A stretch of DNA of 64,000 bases from Eutreptiella sp. 'Long Island Sound 2002' (GCA_964036045.1 OZ038382.1:135770442-135834441), one strand, 5' to 3'. Positions 1 to 10,071 are shown, counted from the first letter of the stretch. The notes: a model not told the origin generated them from the letters alone. Translations and numbers: made by a program.

Positions 1-133
1 TATACCCAAACCGATGTCACCCACCTTGTGTTGGCGTGGGGCGGTGCGAATGTCGGACTGCAGCACCTGGGCCGCATACCCAACTGTTCGGAGGTGCCCG
101 ACACATGTTTCTTGTGGTACTTTGTACAATTTT
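1..133. repeat. Direct repeat, copy 1
   Basis: This stretch recurs with few changes at 438-570, an offset of 437 bases. Both copies start at the sequence TATACCCAAACC and run through GTCGGACTGCAGCACCTGG to a T-rich end. No credible reading frame is present. A smaller repeat (GATTGAAAGTACGGATTTCC) occurs at about 218 and 310 between the two copies. It is probably part of a dispersed or tandem repeat that continues left of the window. Confidence 0.8.
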
Positions 134-437
134 GCAGTTATTATTATTGCAGTGCTCACATTTGCGAATTTGGGACTTTGCGAACGAAAGGGATGTTGCA
201 TTAGTGTGAATTTGCGATTGAAAGTACGGATTTCCTATGACCAAAAGCAGTCAAATACCATAGTGGAATGGTTCAAGAGACATGGGACGTTGCATTACTT
301 TGAATTTGCGATTGAAAGTACGGATTTCCATTGACCAAAAGCCCTCAAATACCATAGTGGATGGTGGGGCTGACGGTTAACCTTTGTTGACCTCTACCTC
401 AGGAACCTACTCCCTGAGGTCCTCGGTGCGGCCGGGG

Positions 438-570
438 TATACCCAAACCGATGTCACCCACCCTGTTTTGGGGTGGGGCGGTGCGAATGTCGGACTGCAG
501 CACCTGGGCCGCATACCCAACTATTCGGAGGTGCCCGACACATATTTTTTGTGGTACTCTGTACAATTTT
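438..570. repeat. Direct repeat, copy 2
   Basis: This is the second copy of the repeat that opens the window. It differs by scattered substitutions and ends in a T-rich run. Confidence 0.8.
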
Positions 571-1692
571 TCTTTTTTTTTCTGTTAGTACGCGCCACGA
601 GCGATTTTTTCTGTGGGTGCACCAACTCTCACCGGGGATTTCTCCGCTGGCCGCTCGGAAAAACGCTCCGGATTTATCCGATGGGCGCTCGGGAGATCGC
701 TTGGGATTTTTGTGGTGGCCGCTTAGGAGATCCCCAAGCATATTTTGTATAGCCTTAGGTGTATCCGAGCACGTTCCTAGGCATTTTCCATTTAAAATCC
801 CCGGCGATTTGGACATAAGAAGCAAAGCGATGGAGCGACATGTGAGATGTCAGTTTCCCGTGGTGGGAGAACTGGCACATGTAAGCAGGTTGTTCCCGGG
901 GGGGGGGGTTTGCAGGACGCCTTTTTTCAGAACCATCACGGGGGGTTGCCTTTTGAGACATGTGCGGGAGCCCTGGCCCTAGATTTCATACCGTACTGCA
1001 CACAACAAAGTAGAAATCTCGTGAGGTGTAGAAACAGGGAGAGATCAGTGTAGACTGCAGCCAATGATGGACCTAAGCAAGGGAATCAAACGATGAAAAG
1101 GGAATGGGGGGCGAAAATCAAAGCAGCTGTCTCCACAAGGAGGGAGTAAGACATGTGCAGGACAGAAGACAATATAGATGGAATGCACAAATACGTGGAA
1201 CAAGAGCATACTCAACAAACTGCTGCTGTGATGCAGAAGCGAGAACACGGTTTGTAAGTGTGTTGTAAACTTGTTTGGCTAGGGTATGTGTGGGGGAAAT
1301 ATATCACGAACAGTCTACAAAACGCTTTTTTGTCAAAAAAAATCCAAAATAACCTCCCCCCCAAGAGGCGGTTATACCAAAAAACGTTCTGCAGAATGCT
1401 TTTTGTGTAAGAATAGATCTGTAATGCTCTTTCTACTGTATGTGAACACAAAGAAAATGGACACCCTACCTCTAACAACAACTAGACATCGATGTGCACC
1501 ATGTTATGCAAGGCAGAGTGAATTGTCGTTTCTCGTGGACAATAAGAATGTAGTTAAAAAAAGAAGCTCCCTCTGGGGTATTGAAAGTTTGCGGGGAAAA
1601 AACGTGACATAAAATCATCAAATTTTGACCCCAAATTCCGATAGAATACGGGGGTTTTTGGTCATCGAGGGGGTATGCAAAAAGGGCTGCCA
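571..1692. other. Unassigned intergenic DNA
   Basis: I see no gene here. The stretch has a G11 run near 899-909, short open frames without recognisable motifs, and AT-rich DNA around 1320-1620. Nothing resembles a known family. Confidence 0.5.
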
Positions 1693-2667
1693 AAGACATT
1701 GTGACCGCCCAAAATGCTCATCCAATCTGTGTAAAAACATGTCTTAGGCCGCATTGATGCGTTTGACCTTATTGCGTGTGGGGGGGAGGGGCGAGGGGGG
1801 GGGTGTTCTCCCAAGTGATTGGTGCACAACGTGCCGATGCAATTTCTCACCCTCCAAACCTCAAAGACGCAAATTCCCGACGAAGCTTATTACTTTGACA
1901 TCTTGCCCACGAAAAATTCCCATGCAATCTATGTAAAGCATGTTTTACGCCACATTGATGTGGTTTGCACCTTATTTGGTTATTGAGTATGGGGGGGGAT
2001 AGGTACACAACTTGCTTATGCAAGTTTTCACCTTGGGCAGATCAAAAATCGAAGTTTCCGACGAAGCTTAGTTTGTTGACATCGTGACCACCAAAAATGA
2101 CCATCCAATCTATGCATGGCATGTTGGCTGTATTGATGTGTTTTTCAGTTTAGCTGGGGATGAAGTGTGGGGGCGGGGGGTTGGGGGGTGTCCCCAAGGA
2201 TTCGTATACAACCTGCTTACGCAATTTTTCACCCTAGGCGGCTCAAAAATCAAAGTTTTAGAGACCCTAACGAGAGAAAACTGATTTTTTTGACATATTG
2301 ACCACCAAAAATGACCATCTAGTCTATGTAAAGCATGTTGGCTTTATCGATGTGCTCTTCACCTCATTTGGGTATTGAGAGTGGGGGCGGGGGGGGGGGG
2401 GGTACCACTGATGAGGCTTTTGTTTTGATCTTGCACGTTTGCCTTTCCCCACTAGACATCAACTCAAAAAGACTCCATACGGGGGGGTTCCCAGATGATT
2501 GGCGCACAATCTGGTGGTGCAAGTTTTCACCCTTGGCAGCCGAGAAATTGAAGTTTGACACGAATGATATTTTTTTTGACGTCGTGAACATCAAAAATGA
2601 CCATCCAGTCTATGCAAGGCATGTGGGGTGTATGGATGTGTTTTTCACCTTATTTGGGTGTTGAGTG

Positions 2668-2838
2668 TGGGGGCGGTGCGGTGGCCCTGGGCCCTGCCAA
2701 AGACGCAACGCTCATTCGCCCTCACCTTGCGAGTAGTGGCAGTTTTCGCCCTCGCCAAGGCGGACCTCGTCTTTGATGCAGTGCCGGTGCAGGCAGACGA
2801 CCTGCTCGAGTTCCAACGCCAGTCCGACGTCCCACCCT
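2668..2838 (+). other. GC-rich foreign fragment inside the satellite
   Basis: One satellite monomer has its G-tract-to-CACC portion replaced by about 170 bases of GC-rich DNA with an open plus-strand frame (residues such as LPKTQRSFAL and QADDLLEFQR). The composition and codon feel match the GC-rich LINE nearby rather than the satellite. It may be a LINE-derived patch, but I recognise no domain. Confidence 0.4.
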
Positions 2839-3116
2839 AGGCTACTCAAAAACCGAACTTCGAAACAAAGCTCATGTTTTTGATATCGGGACCACCAAAA
2901 ATGACCATCCAATCTATGTAAAGCATGTTGGGTGCATTGATGTGGTTTTCACGTGATTCGGCCATTGAACGTGTGTGTGGGGGGGGGGGGGTCTCCCAAG
3001 GGATTGGTACACAACCTGCGTATGCAATTGTCCTCCTTGGGCGCCTCAAAATCGAAGTCTCCGAAGCTCATTTTTTAGACATCCTGACCATCCAATCTAT
3101 GAAAAGCATATTTTAC

Positions 3117-3129
3117 GCCGTATTTATGT
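3117..3129 (+). repeat. Target-site duplication, left copy
   Basis: The 13-mer GCCGTATTTATGT lies at the left LINE/satellite junction and is repeated exactly at 23339-23351. It is part of the satellite monomer. Joining 3129 to 23352 restores a normal monomer (…TTTATGT then GTTTTTCACC). Confidence 0.85.
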
Positions 3130-3134
3130 CTTCT

Positions 3135-4298
3135 TCAAAGAGCGTCCACCGGGGCCCCTAAACACCCGCCCGCTCACGGTCCTGTCCATGGTCTACCGGC
3201 TGTGGGCGGGGGTGCGCCTGGTGGACGCCATTGCGTCGCAAGAGGCCTGGGCCCACCTGGCAGCCTTTGGGTTCCGCCCCGCCCGGAGCGCCTTGGACAG
3301 GGCGGCGGTGACACAAGTCCTCTTGGAATTGTGTCGCCTCCGGGGTTGGGCCGTCGCGGGGATGAGCACCGATTACGTCAAGTGTTTCGTTCTCATCCCC
3401 CAAGCGGTCGTGCTGGCCATGGTATTGGAGCTGGGCATGGACCCGGGCACGTGCCGTGCCCTCGGGGCCATGTACAAGCAGCTCTGCCAGGCCTTCAAGA
3501 TCGCAAGGGCCTTCGACCTGTGGTGGCAAGCCACCAATTGCATTCTCCAGGGGTGCCCCCTATCGGTGATCGTGGTGAATGTGCTCACCACGATCTGGAA
3601 ATGGGAGGTGGACTCCCTACGCCGACAGGTGTGCGCCCTCCCACCGACCCTACACGGGCACGCGGCGGACGACCTGCAGCCGGGGACACTGCTCCCCCTA
3701 CAGGATGCCGGAGCCGGCTACGCCGCACTGGGGTCGTCAGGCTACGCGAACGACACCCAGGTAGACGGGTCGACATCGCCATTGGAGGCTCCAAGGCCAC
3801 GGGCCCGGTGCTGTCCCGGCGTCTGGAGGCGGGGCGAAGCGCCCTGCGTCGCCTTCCCCACGTCTCGACCAATGACCGGCAGGAGCGAGCCATCAGCACC
3901 CTGGTAACCCCGATGGCCCTCCATGGGGTGGCCGTGGCGCCGGTGTCGGAGCCTGACTTAAGGGGGCTCGAGACCGCGGTAGTGCGGGCCTTGTGGGGGC
4001 CGGCGCGCGTGTCCCGGGCCAAGGAGGTCATCTTTACCCTCCTTTCCTAGGGGCACCGCGTGTCCCCGATCATGCACACGCGGTATGAGCGCCTCCTATG
4101 GCTGGCCCGCGTGGCCTGCCATTCGGGGGTCACTCAGGTTTACGCCCAAGCTACCGGGGAGTCGGGAGGCCGCCCACCCGTGAACGGCCCGGTGGGGCGC
4201 GCGCTCCGCACAGCGGCCTCCCTGGGCTCGACCCCGCGCGAGGGCTGGTGGTGCTGGGACATCCCAGGGCAGGAGCACCCCCTGCACTTCGTGCAATT
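3135..4298 (+). pseudogene. LINE reverse transcriptase, 5' part, decayed
   Basis: The frame starting near 3135 reads RPLTVLSMVYRLWAG, then STDYVKCFVLIPQ (the motif A region, with the catalytic Asp), then LQGCPLSVIVVNVL (the QGxPLS region of motif B). This order is typical of LINE reverse transcriptases. Motif C at 3743-3754 reads YAND instead of YADD, so one catalytic Asp codon is changed. Just after it the reading switches to another frame (about 3750-4298), where RRLPHVS, MALHGVAVAP and MHTRYERLLWLARVAC follow; an in-frame TAG sits at 4048-4050. The left end begins inside the palm domain, so the copy is 5'-truncated. The coding ends at 4298 because a second element is inserted there; the rest lies after 20938. 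It is not functional as written. Confidence 0.75.
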
Positions 4299-4300
4299 TA

Positions 4301-4322
4301 CGCACGTACACTTCGTTGCCAA
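4301..4322 (+). repeat. Terminal inverted repeat, left
   Basis: It reads CGCACGTA, then seven unmatched bases, then TTGCCA. The reverse complement of the right end gives CGCACGTA, six unmatched bases and TTGCCA. The repeat is short and imperfect. The preceding TA is the presumed target duplication. Confidence 0.6.
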
Positions 4323-4500
4323 AAGCCACGATTCATGGTGATTTCAACATCCGTTTTTTGCACCCAAGAAAAGCATATCATTTTTTTGGCCAACTCCACG
4401 TGTATTTTCATCGTGGGATACAACAACCTTGCCTTTTGTTGCTTCCAGAGGTGCACATATACACTCCCTATTCCGTGCTGAAAATTGTATCTTTTAAAAT

Positions 4501-4526
4501 TTTTGGGGCCATGCAGTGCCCAAAAA
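4501..4526. repeat. CTGCAG-centred palindrome, copy 1 (diverged)
   Basis: A variant of the palindrome family whose idealised core is TTGGGCACTGCAGTGCCCAA. Here the left arm is altered (GGGGCCATGCAGTGCCC). The bases after it (AAATTTGAAATTGC) resemble those after copy 2, so about 240 bases may be tandemly duplicated. Confidence 0.55.
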
Positions 4527-4742
4527 TTTGAAATTGCTCTTTTCAGTGGGTTCTCCAGTACATTTGTGTAGTCATCTCCACAGGTGATGTCCCACTGCGG
4601 CAGCAGGCATCAAAACTTGGCATACCCGTTATCAATGGGTCATCGCACGGCAGTGTTATACTCGGAAGGCCACGTACAATGTACCCTGCCCAATCACTTC
4701 CATTCCTGTCCAAATGTGCACTACAAAATGGACTTGCACTAC

Positions 4743-4767
4743 TTTTGGGCACTGCAATGTCCAAAAA
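4743..4767. repeat. CTGCAG-centred palindrome, copy 2
   Basis: It reads TTTTGGGCACTGCAATGTCC followed by AAAAA, with two changes in the right arm relative to a perfect palindrome. It lies about 440 bases inside the left end of the 16.6-kb element. Confidence 0.6.
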
Positions 4768-5061
4768 TTTTAAATCCGCATTTCACTCCTATTGGTTCCC
4801 ATTGCGTAACACGTGACAAAGGACGTATGACTCATCGGACGTTGGTACTCATTCTCTGCTCATTGGAAATATATTGCCGGTTGTCTGAGTGCCACCTTGG
4901 AGTGTACCCAGGCTTTGGAACGTTCCACGTCCATTGGGGGATACATTGTTTGGATCTTCGCTAGCTGCTTTTGGCCTATGCCGCATCAGGTTTGTTTTGT
5001 GATGGTGCCTCTGTTTTCTTTGTCCCTTTACCTTTGCTGCCTGCAAACACGACTTTTGTCT

Positions 5062-6524
5062 ATGGATGCGGCTCCCTTCCGGCAGTTCCTTAGTTCGAAG
5101 GTATATGCTTCAAAGGAGGATCTATCTGAGGCTGTGGGTAGGGATAAGGGTGCCGATGAGTTTTGTACGTGGGTGTTAGATCTCCGGTTCGAGTGGAGAA
5201 GTAGGCGGTCCGTTGGTGAATACATCCAACAAAGGGACAGCCGTGTCTGCCGGACCAATGGTTCCGTGTTGCTGAGCAAGAGGTTTTTAATATATGGTCT
5301 GTTCTACACAAGAGGTGTCGTCCACGTGCCAAGAGGGCTGTAGGTGTCCCACCCAAGAGTCGTGTGCAACGTAGGTGTTTGGCTCACATGGGTCAATGTT
5401 CTTACAATGTACCCTCCTTTGCTGTTCAAGGAGCAACTGCGTGCACCAGTCTTTGGCAGACCTTGGAAGGTAAACCCGCTGTCCTATGGTTCGATAATTT
5501 TTGTAGACGTAACTTCCGGCCTGTGCCTGGTAATGAGAACCGGTCCCTCAATTGTACAGCCGGTGCTATCATACTCTTGAAACGACCTGTTGACGTTATG
5601 CCGTCTTTTCCTAGTCTCTCGGTTTTGCGGCAGATGATTGGGTACACTGCAGACTTGTTGGTGCAGAGCCATAAAAACTTCATTGATGGCTTGCAAGGTT
5701 TGATGGACGACCCCATCCGCCTTCAACATGTTCGTTGTCCCTTGGACATACGACGGGCTAATGTTACCAGCCCAACTTGGACCCCCTTTTTTCTCACAGA
5801 CCTAAGTGTGTCCGCCACTCCTGACCTTGTCTCTATTATTCACGGTCTCCAGGAGGTGCAGCAGCACACACAACACCGTCTTCCACTGCTGGTCGACGAA
5901 AACATACACTACCGTGTCCTTAAGCTTGTTTATAGCATCAGCTATGCTCGGTACAACGTGCCCATGTTCATTACATGTACCCCAGTAGTGTATGGCACAT
6001 GGCACCCATATAAATATTGTGTAACCCTGTGCTACAGAAGATTCTTCCCTTTATTTACCTATTTCTCCTATGGTTCACTCAATTTGGGCACTGCAGCGCC
6101 CAACTTTCCGAAACTCATCTATATGGAGCGTATAATTCTGGTGCTCTTGCACTTGGCCCATAAGTGGCGCCAACCTTTGGAACAGAAGTTACAGACTCTA
6201 AGGGGTCTGCACCGACCGGGTAACGCTAATCACAACACACTTCTTACACAGGTACAAGGGTTGGTAACTCTGCTGTATGGTTACATTCCGGCCTTGTTTA
6301 TCATTGGGTCGCAAGTGAGGGATTGTCATTGGTCTCCACAGGGAGAGCAGCACGCTGCAGGGCCATTGCTGAGCCGTTGCCTACACGTCCTTGTGAGGCT
6401 CACCTTAGGTTATGAGGACAAGGTTGAATATGTGCGCACCGTTGTTGTTGCTAGGTTGTTGTGGTCCCAGTGGTTTGCCCGCTCCCTTGGTACGCGTTTG
6501 AACCCCAAGGTTGTTCCCGACTAG
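5062..6524 (+). CDS. Unrecognised protein of the 16.6-kb element (~485 codons, one frame change)
   Basis: An ATG at 5062 opens a frame reading MDAAPFRQFLSSKVY. Between about 5220 and 5343 the reading moves to a second frame that runs to a TAG at 6522-6524. The cause could be a short intron or an indel. Notable stretches are LPDQWFRVAEQEVFNIWSVL, VLWFDNFCRRNFR, VDENIHYRVLKLVYS, YGTWHPYKYCVT and a C-terminal VVVARLLWSQWFARSL. Aromatic-, Cys- and Trp-rich composition without low complexity argues for a real protein. The WFDNF and HYRVLKL blocks look like conserved motifs, but I cannot assign a family. As the longest gene of the element it is the best transposase candidate, by position only. The last 11 codons fall inside a 34-bp repeat also found inverted at 18813-18846, so the natural C-terminus may lie elsewhere. 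Confidence 0.6.
6083..6103. repeat. CTGCAG-centred palindrome, copy 3 (inside the gene)
   Basis: It reads TTTGGGCACTGCAGCGCCC followed by AA, one mismatch from a perfect inverted repeat. It is embedded in the coding frame, where it gives the residues LGTAAPN. Confidence 0.6.
6484..6517 (+). repeat. 34-bp inverted repeat, left copy
   Basis: It begins CCCTTGGTACGCGTTTG and ends AAGGTTGTTCC. The right copy differs only by A/G at the tenth position. A splice-donor-like GTACGCG lies at 6490-6496 and a CAG acceptor-like end near 6594, so a short intron is an alternative reading. Confidence 0.7.
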
Positions 6525-6594
6525 AATGTTCCCAATGGGAACGATTCCCGCCGGAACAATTTCTTTGGGAACACCACTGGAACAAGTGTCGCAG
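6518..6594. repeat. GTTCC/GGAAC foldback cluster A
   Basis: It contains the palindrome GTTCCCAATGGGAAC and further GGAAC motifs (GCCGGAAC, TGGGAAC, CTGGAAC), so it can fold on itself. The same module family forms clusters at 15415, 16333, 17536, 18553 and 18768. Confidence 0.55.
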
Positions 6595-7578
6595 GCCAGA
6601 TAAGCAGATCCATCACCATGAGTTTCCAAGTTCGTAAATGATGTTTTTTGTCTCTTTCTTGCATGTGTTATGCGCCCAAGGCTTGTCTTTCCCATTGGGG
6701 CCATGTTGACACATTGTGGGCCGTTGGTGCCACCTTCCACTAGGTGTACACATTTCGAACTTTTCGTATCCATTTGCAAGCCTGCTGTTCCTTGTAGTCC
6801 AAACGCACCGTCGTATGACTTTTCAACGTTGGCGTACCCGTTTTCCCGTTTGATTAGTGCATTGTGGCCATGCCTAGGGTCCCATTTTGGTATTTGTTCC
6901 TTGCTTGAATGCTCGGTGGGTCTACGAGCATCTTCCCCTAGAGGTATGGATTGCCAAATTTCGCTTCGTAGTTCATTGTTGTAGCTTCGGCATGCCTGCG
7001 ACACAAATCCGGGTTCAGCAACTAACCGCCTAGCTCATCCATTCGGCTAGTGCTGTTAGCCTCCAGGACGGGGATCTTGTTGGGGAGCTCATAGTCGAAT
7101 GGGCCATCTCCTCTCCACTCACCCACTGCCAATTTGCGGTGGCCGTGCGCTTGGCCCAACCGAGCTGTGTCCGAGAGATACAGCAAGGCTTTCCAGCAGC
7201 GCTGGCAAGATCTACTAGCCCCCTTGGAGCTTGCCCCCCGGTGAGCACATTGGATCCCAAGGCCACGGGGATCAGTTGGCCATGGACATCGTGGCTGCGC
7301 CACGTTGCCAGCACGGGGGGGCGGCCGGGCCCGGTCCTTGTATGCGACCCCCCCCAGCCCCCCCCCCCCCCGGCTTTTGAAAGATAGTGGTGCCGGGTCA
7401 GCCACGAACAAGTGTCCCTAGAGAAAAAATGTCCGGCGCCGAAGGCGCCAATTTTTGTTTTCATACTATGTGTTGATACTCAAAATACTCAAAATTTTGT
7501 AGAGAATTCATATTTGTGTTAAAACAACAAGAAAAAATTTTGACCTGAAGGAGGGCTACAGGAGGGCTGCAAGCCCTA
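6595..7578. other. Repeat-derived DNA, no supported gene
   Basis: The part 7022-7390 is GC-rich and ends in a long C tract followed by GGCTTTTGAAAGATAG. That junction resembles the C tract plus GAGTTTTGACAGATAG at 15066-15118, so both look like the same end of one repeat family. A hairpin with arms GGCGCC and GGCGCC lies at about 7436-7451. A minus-strand open frame at 6405-7004 has no recognisable features and overlaps the inverted repeat. Confidence 0.45.
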
Positions 7579-8067
7579 ACAGCAACCCTAGCCCTAACCC
7601 TAACCCTAATCAAGACTGATTATTGGGACCGAGCTGGTGGGGGAGGGAACATCAGCTATGACTGGAATGAAGGACCGCATGTGTTCCCTACAGGAGGACC
7701 AAATCAACCACCCCAACCGAGTATGGCTACACTGCTGAACCGCATGCGGCTTTGCCCCGCAAACGTCATTTTTCGCAATGTCTTCCTTTCGCCTTCAGCA
7801 GCTGCGCGTCCGCACGTTGATGACGACTACTTTGTCACGAAGCACACTTTCCTTATTCACTTTGGTGACCCTATTCCCTTACAATGGGACAACTCCACAA
7901 TCTACCTCAAGCATTGTGGTATTTATGCTTTTGACGCATCTAAAAAGCACAGCCTTCCAATTTGGCCTCGCTTTAGTATCTCCTTGCGATCTTGGGACAC
8001 TGGTAGTGCCACGCCTTGTGAAGACGACCATGTCACCAAAAAAATTCGCCCTAATCCGAGCAACTAG
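7579..8067 (+). CDS. Possible coding fragment, unrecognised, fused to telomeric repeat
   Basis: One frame is open from upstream of the telomere-like repeat through the codons for KTDYWDRAGGGGNISYDWN and on to a TAG at 8065-8067. Stretches such as GPHVFPTGGPNQPPQPSMA, VIFRNVFLSPSAA, KHTFLIHFGDPIPLQW and IYLKHCGIYAFD are balanced in composition, unlike the surrounding repeats. No ATG lies upstream of the convincing part; it may be an exon or a fragment whose 5' end was replaced by telomeric repeats (translated as repeated Thr-Leu). I do not recognise the family. Confidence 0.35.
   Translation, partial: TATLALTLTLIKTDYWDRAGGGGNISYDWNEGPHVFPTGGPNQPPQPSMATLLNRMRLCPANVIFRNVFLSPSAAARPHVDDDYFVTKHTFLIHFGDPIPLQWDNSTIYLKHCGIYAFDASKKHSLPIWPRFSISLRSWDTGSATPCEDDHVTKKIRPNPSN
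7588..7609 (-). repeat. Interstitial telomere-like repeat (TTAGGG type)
   Basis: CTAGCCCTAACCCTAACCCT followed by AA gives about three copies of the TTAGGG motif read on the minus strand. It lies inside the scaffold, so it is interstitial. Confidence 0.7.
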
Positions 8068-8640
8068 AGGTTGATCCTCTATCCAACGTCCTAAGTTTGA
8101 ATGTTTTGGTATTTGGCTTTCGCTTCATCGCGATCCCATCAATTACCTCCAATGTGCCTGTCCATTTCACCGCAATCAATCAATGCCCGACGTGGCCGGT
8201 ACCTTTTTGACCGTATTTTGAATTTCGCTTTGTGCCATTCCGCCATATCCCATTAATTTGTGCCACGTGAGTTGGAAAAAAATTCGCGTGAATTTTTTTT
8301 CCAGCCCCCCACGTCGCCCTTAGCTTACTGCATACGTTGTGTTGTTTTGGACCACGTTCATCCTAACCTTGAAGCGAGCAACCTAACCCCGTACTCCACT
8401 CGGAATGAATGTGCTCCCCAAGTTTTGTGTTGACGTCTGCGCTCGGCTTTCGCTTCACCGCGATCCCGCTCCTCTTTCTCTTGTTATGAGCAAATCGATG
8501 CATATGTACAATGCATTGTACTTCCTGCCACATACCTGTACCAAAAAATTGATGTCTCTATCCGGCTATTGTGTGCCTGTCAAGTGTTGCATGTTCCTTG
8601 TTTCACGCATTACGGGGTGCCACGAGGCCCACGTTCAAGG
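8068..8640. other. Unassigned DNA with one strong hairpin
   Basis: No gene is supported. The phrase TTTCGCTTCACCGCGATCCC recurs in similar form near 8117 and 8447, which suggests an internal duplication of roughly 330 bases. Confidence 0.4.
8273..8304. repeat. AT-rich perfect hairpin
   Basis: The arms TGGAAAAAAATTC and GAATTTTTTTTCCA surround a four-base GCGT loop, with one extra T in the right arm. Confidence 0.7.
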
Positions 8641-9500
8641 CTTTTTGGACTTCTGAGGGGCCAAAATGCCCCCAAAATGGGCTCAAAATGGGCCTATTTC
8701 ACCCGTTTGTGCACCCCAAATGGTCTAGGATGAGGTCTGGAAAAATGCGTTTTTGACCCATTTTTGACCCATTTTTGGTCCCAAAACAGCCCACTTTCAA
8801 GGCATTTTGGGATTTTCGGAGGACCAAAACGGGCCACCACAAGCTCAAAACGGTCCAAAAACACTTGTTTTAGCGTCGCACATGGTCTAGGATCATTTTT
8901 GAGAAAAGTCATCTTTTTGCCCCTATTGGACCCTGTTGACCCATTTGGGCACCCACCTGTTTGGGCTTCAGCTTGCAGCTTGCCGCAGCCTAGTGGGCCT
9001 AGGCATTGGGGTCTAGGCGTCCCTTTGGGCAATTCTGAGGGGTGGAAACCACAAAAAGTGGGGGGTTGCGGGTGCAATAGGTGCCCTCGGAATCGCATTT
9101 TGAGCCATGTAGCCAAAGATATGGCCTATTCTTGGTTTGTGGCTGTCGGCATTTGGAGCTTATGGGGGCCTTTTTAGGCCGTTTCCTGGACATATCATGG
9201 AGTTAGAGGGCGGCAAAGAGATCGTTGACACGGGGAAGTCAAGCCGCACATGCAGTGTAGCCACCGTTTCCCTTCGTTTGGCCGTTTTGAATGTGTTCTA
9301 GGGCTTTTTTGGCCGAAAAAATGGCTGTTTTGGCCCTAAACTGCAGTTTTTGAAACTGAGGTCCGCCACTTGCGAATCCCGTTCCCGGCCACCACTGTCA
9401 AGTTTCCTGCTCAAACTTTGTGTGATTGTACTTCACACCCATAGGTATCATCCACCAAAATTTCACTCAAATCCAAAGCACCACGACGGAGTTCTGATTT
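8641..9500. other. Degenerate short-repeat DNA
   Basis: Phrases like CAAAATGGGC, TTTTTGACCCATTTT and CATGGTCTAGGAT recur at irregular spacing. Long open frames on both strands here are low-complexity by-products. The segment 9290-9575 resembles the ~600-bp family seen at 31226-36175 (GGCTGTTTTGG, then a GCTTGCTGCTTGC tract, then a stretch related to GGTGGTGTAAAACC). Confidence 0.45.
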
Positions 9501-9514
9501 TTTCCCATTTCGCG

Positions 9515-9533
9515 CGTGTTGCTTGTTGCTTGC

Positions 9534-9563
<30 letters not shown>
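9515..9563 (+). repeat. GCTTGCTT-type microsatellite
   Basis: Short tandem TTGC/TGCTTGC units. The same kind of tract marks the end of each ~600-bp repeat further right. Confidence 0.7.
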
Positions 9564-9564
<1 letters not shown>

Positions 9565-9631
9565 AAACCTGGTAGGTCCACCCTAGACACTAAAAAGGGT
9601 TATAAAACCAAGACTGGTTCCACCAGCTCGG

Positions 9632-9702
9632 TGACCCTAACCCTAACCCTAGGGCTAACCCTAACCCTAGCGCCAACCCTAACCCTAACCCCCCCCCCCC
9701 CC
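9632..9702 (-). repeat. Interstitial telomere-like repeat with C tract
   Basis: Seven to eight copies of CCCTAA or close variants (with CTAGGG and AGCGCC interruptions) run into a C12-13 tract. Like 7588-7609 it is internal to the scaffold. Confidence 0.75.
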
Positions 9703-10071
9703 TCACCCTTGGCTGTCTGCGGAAGCTTGTCCCGCTCGGCAGTGCCCTGTCGCCTCTGAGATGGCGTGGCAAGCTCAGGCGATCCTGGGTGGAAGGGGTG
9801 TACAAACACAAGCCACGGCCGCTGTGGCCGCCCTCCCCCCCCCCCCCCCACTCTGCGCGATGCACCCTTACAGGCGCTGCAGCCAGAGGTCTCCCGCTCT
9901 CTCATGCTCGACAGCCAGCGATCTGGCGAAGCCCGCACTCTCCCCCAGGCTCGACAGCTAGCGGTCTGGCGGAGCCCTCACTCACCCTAGGCTGGGCAAC
10001 CAGCGATCTGGCGGGGCCCTCACTCACCCCCCTGAACCAAGGGACTACAGACTTTTTATTATTTGCCTGAT
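9703..10071. other. Partial copy of the ~950-bp repeat
   Basis: CTCGACAGCCAGCGATCTGGCG and related lines (kept here only as a family mark: AGCGATCTGGCG) recur at the end of each full unit to the right. The stretch is C-rich with no gene. Confidence 0.5.

Larger units (their letters stand above)
1693..3129. repeat. ~200-bp satellite array, left half
   Basis: Diverged tandem monomers of about 190-300 bp share, in order, a block like GACCATCCAATCTATGTAAA, a block like TTAGGCCGCATTGATGTG, TTTTTCACC, a G-rich tract, CCAAGGGATTGGTACACAAC, and a TTTGACATCGTGACCACC block. Copies of the GCCGCATTGATG block are visible near 1748, 1952, 2933 and 3117. The array stops abruptly at 3129 in mid-monomer and resumes at 23339, with the next expected bases following at 23352. 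The two halves are therefore one array split by an insertion. The G tract always lies on the plus strand. Confidence 0.85.
4323..5061. promoter_or_regulatory. Leader region of the 16.6-kb element
   Basis: About 740 bases of AT-richer DNA precede the first supported gene. They contain two palindrome copies and no convincing frame, and would be the place for a promoter or transposase-binding sites. I see no classical TATA arrangement that I could defend, so the regulatory role is inferred only from position. Confidence 0.3.

Noticed and set aside
6405-7004. 199-codon minus-strand frame
   Set aside because: It overlaps the end of the plus-strand gene and the inverted repeat, and shows no recognisable motif.
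7588-9702. True chromosome end
   Set aside because: The telomere-like runs are short, degenerate, and flanked by sequence on both sides.
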